Shown piece by piece: positions 63,960 through 64,000 of a stretch of DNA of 64,000 nucleotides. Positions within the stretch are counted from its first letter, which is position 1. The number at the start of each line of letters is the position of its first letter. The translations under genes were made by a program, and so were the position numbers. Under the pieces are notes generated by a model. It made no database searches. It was given only the letters and a program-made list of their open reading frames with translations, and was not told where the DNA came from. Source of the DNA: Nitrosomonas sp. (GTDB taxonomy: Bacteria > Pseudomonadota > Gammaproteobacteria > Burkholderiales > Nitrosomonadaceae). The DNA is taken from NCBI GenBank assembly GCA_024281825.1, contig JAMWZY010000009.1, forward strand, positions 49,451 through 113,450, read 5' to 3'.

Positions 63960-64000
63960 TCTGGGTGTGACTCAAACATGCATTGAGGAGTCGAGAAGGC

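Noticed and set aside
1-64000. CRISPR arrays, tRNA and rRNA genes
   Set aside because: No regularly spaced direct repeats, tRNA-like cloverleaf segments or rRNA-like stretches were noticed; a tRNAscan or Infernal run would be needed to exclude small RNAs.

Overview
The window looks like a chromosomal segment of a betaproteobacterium with fairly AT-rich DNA. A Nitrosomonas-like ammonia oxidiser is my best guess. The guess rests on a complete cytochrome c maturation (ccm, System I) operon, an EpsD-EpsI/exosortase-B exopolysaccharide locus of the type known from Methylobacillus and Nitrosomonas relatives, an alpha-type periplasmic carbonic anhydrase, an SAH riboswitch in front of ahcY, and a decayed integron-type integrase. 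No rRNA, tRNA, CRISPR array or intact insertion sequence is visible.

Layout. 1-6.6 kb (minus strand): ccmABCDEFGHI in canonical order, with ccmI cut by the window edge. 6.8-7.4 kb: a CBS-domain protein. 7.4-8.4 kb: about 1 kb with no gene I recognise. 8.4-20 kb: a polysaccharide locus. On the plus strand it has an FkbH/HAD-IIIC protein and a NodB-type deacetylase. Convergent to them on the minus strand are epsD, epsE, epsF, epsG, xrtB (epsH), epsI, an O-antigen polymerase/ligase-like membrane protein and a sulfotransferase. Together these could make, size, modify and export an extracellular polysaccharide and sort PEP-CTERM proteins, but no PEP-CTERM substrate is encoded nearby. 20.2-23.6 kb: ovoA-ovoB for ovothiol A synthesis. 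24-25 kb: a lone acyl carrier protein, a cupin and rpmE. 25-28.8 kb: the housekeeping run nadD-rsfS-rlmH-maf-rng. 28.8-33.7 kb: aceF, aceE, folD. 33.8-38.4 kb: a membrane protein, metF, ahcY (SAH riboswitch) and metK, which together run the activated methyl cycle. 38.4-43 kb: carbonic anhydrase and small accessory, transport and Rieske-oxygenase genes. 43.2-51 kb (plus): a lipoprotein, priA, a lytic transglycosylase and comEC. 51-59.6 kb (minus): two small envelope proteins, a catalytically degenerate M1-peptidase-like protein, a ChaN-PDZ protein and purL. 59.7-61.3 kb: nnr.

61.3-64 kb is accessory and decaying DNA. It holds a candidate miniature inverted-repeat element, an unrecognised 249-residue protein, a 148-bp inverted-repeat unit, a 104-bp remnant with IS6/IS26-like ends, and an integron-integrase pseudogene. 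Divergent from that pseudogene is a nuclease-like gene interrupted by one in-frame amber codon, sitting where an integron's first cassette would be.

The observations most worth following up are: the dead zinc site of the M1-like protein (both His to Arg); EpsG lacking the Walker A lysine; the translationally coupled ovoA-ovoB pair; and the relic integron. All calls come from reading the sequence and from memory of protein families; no database search was run.
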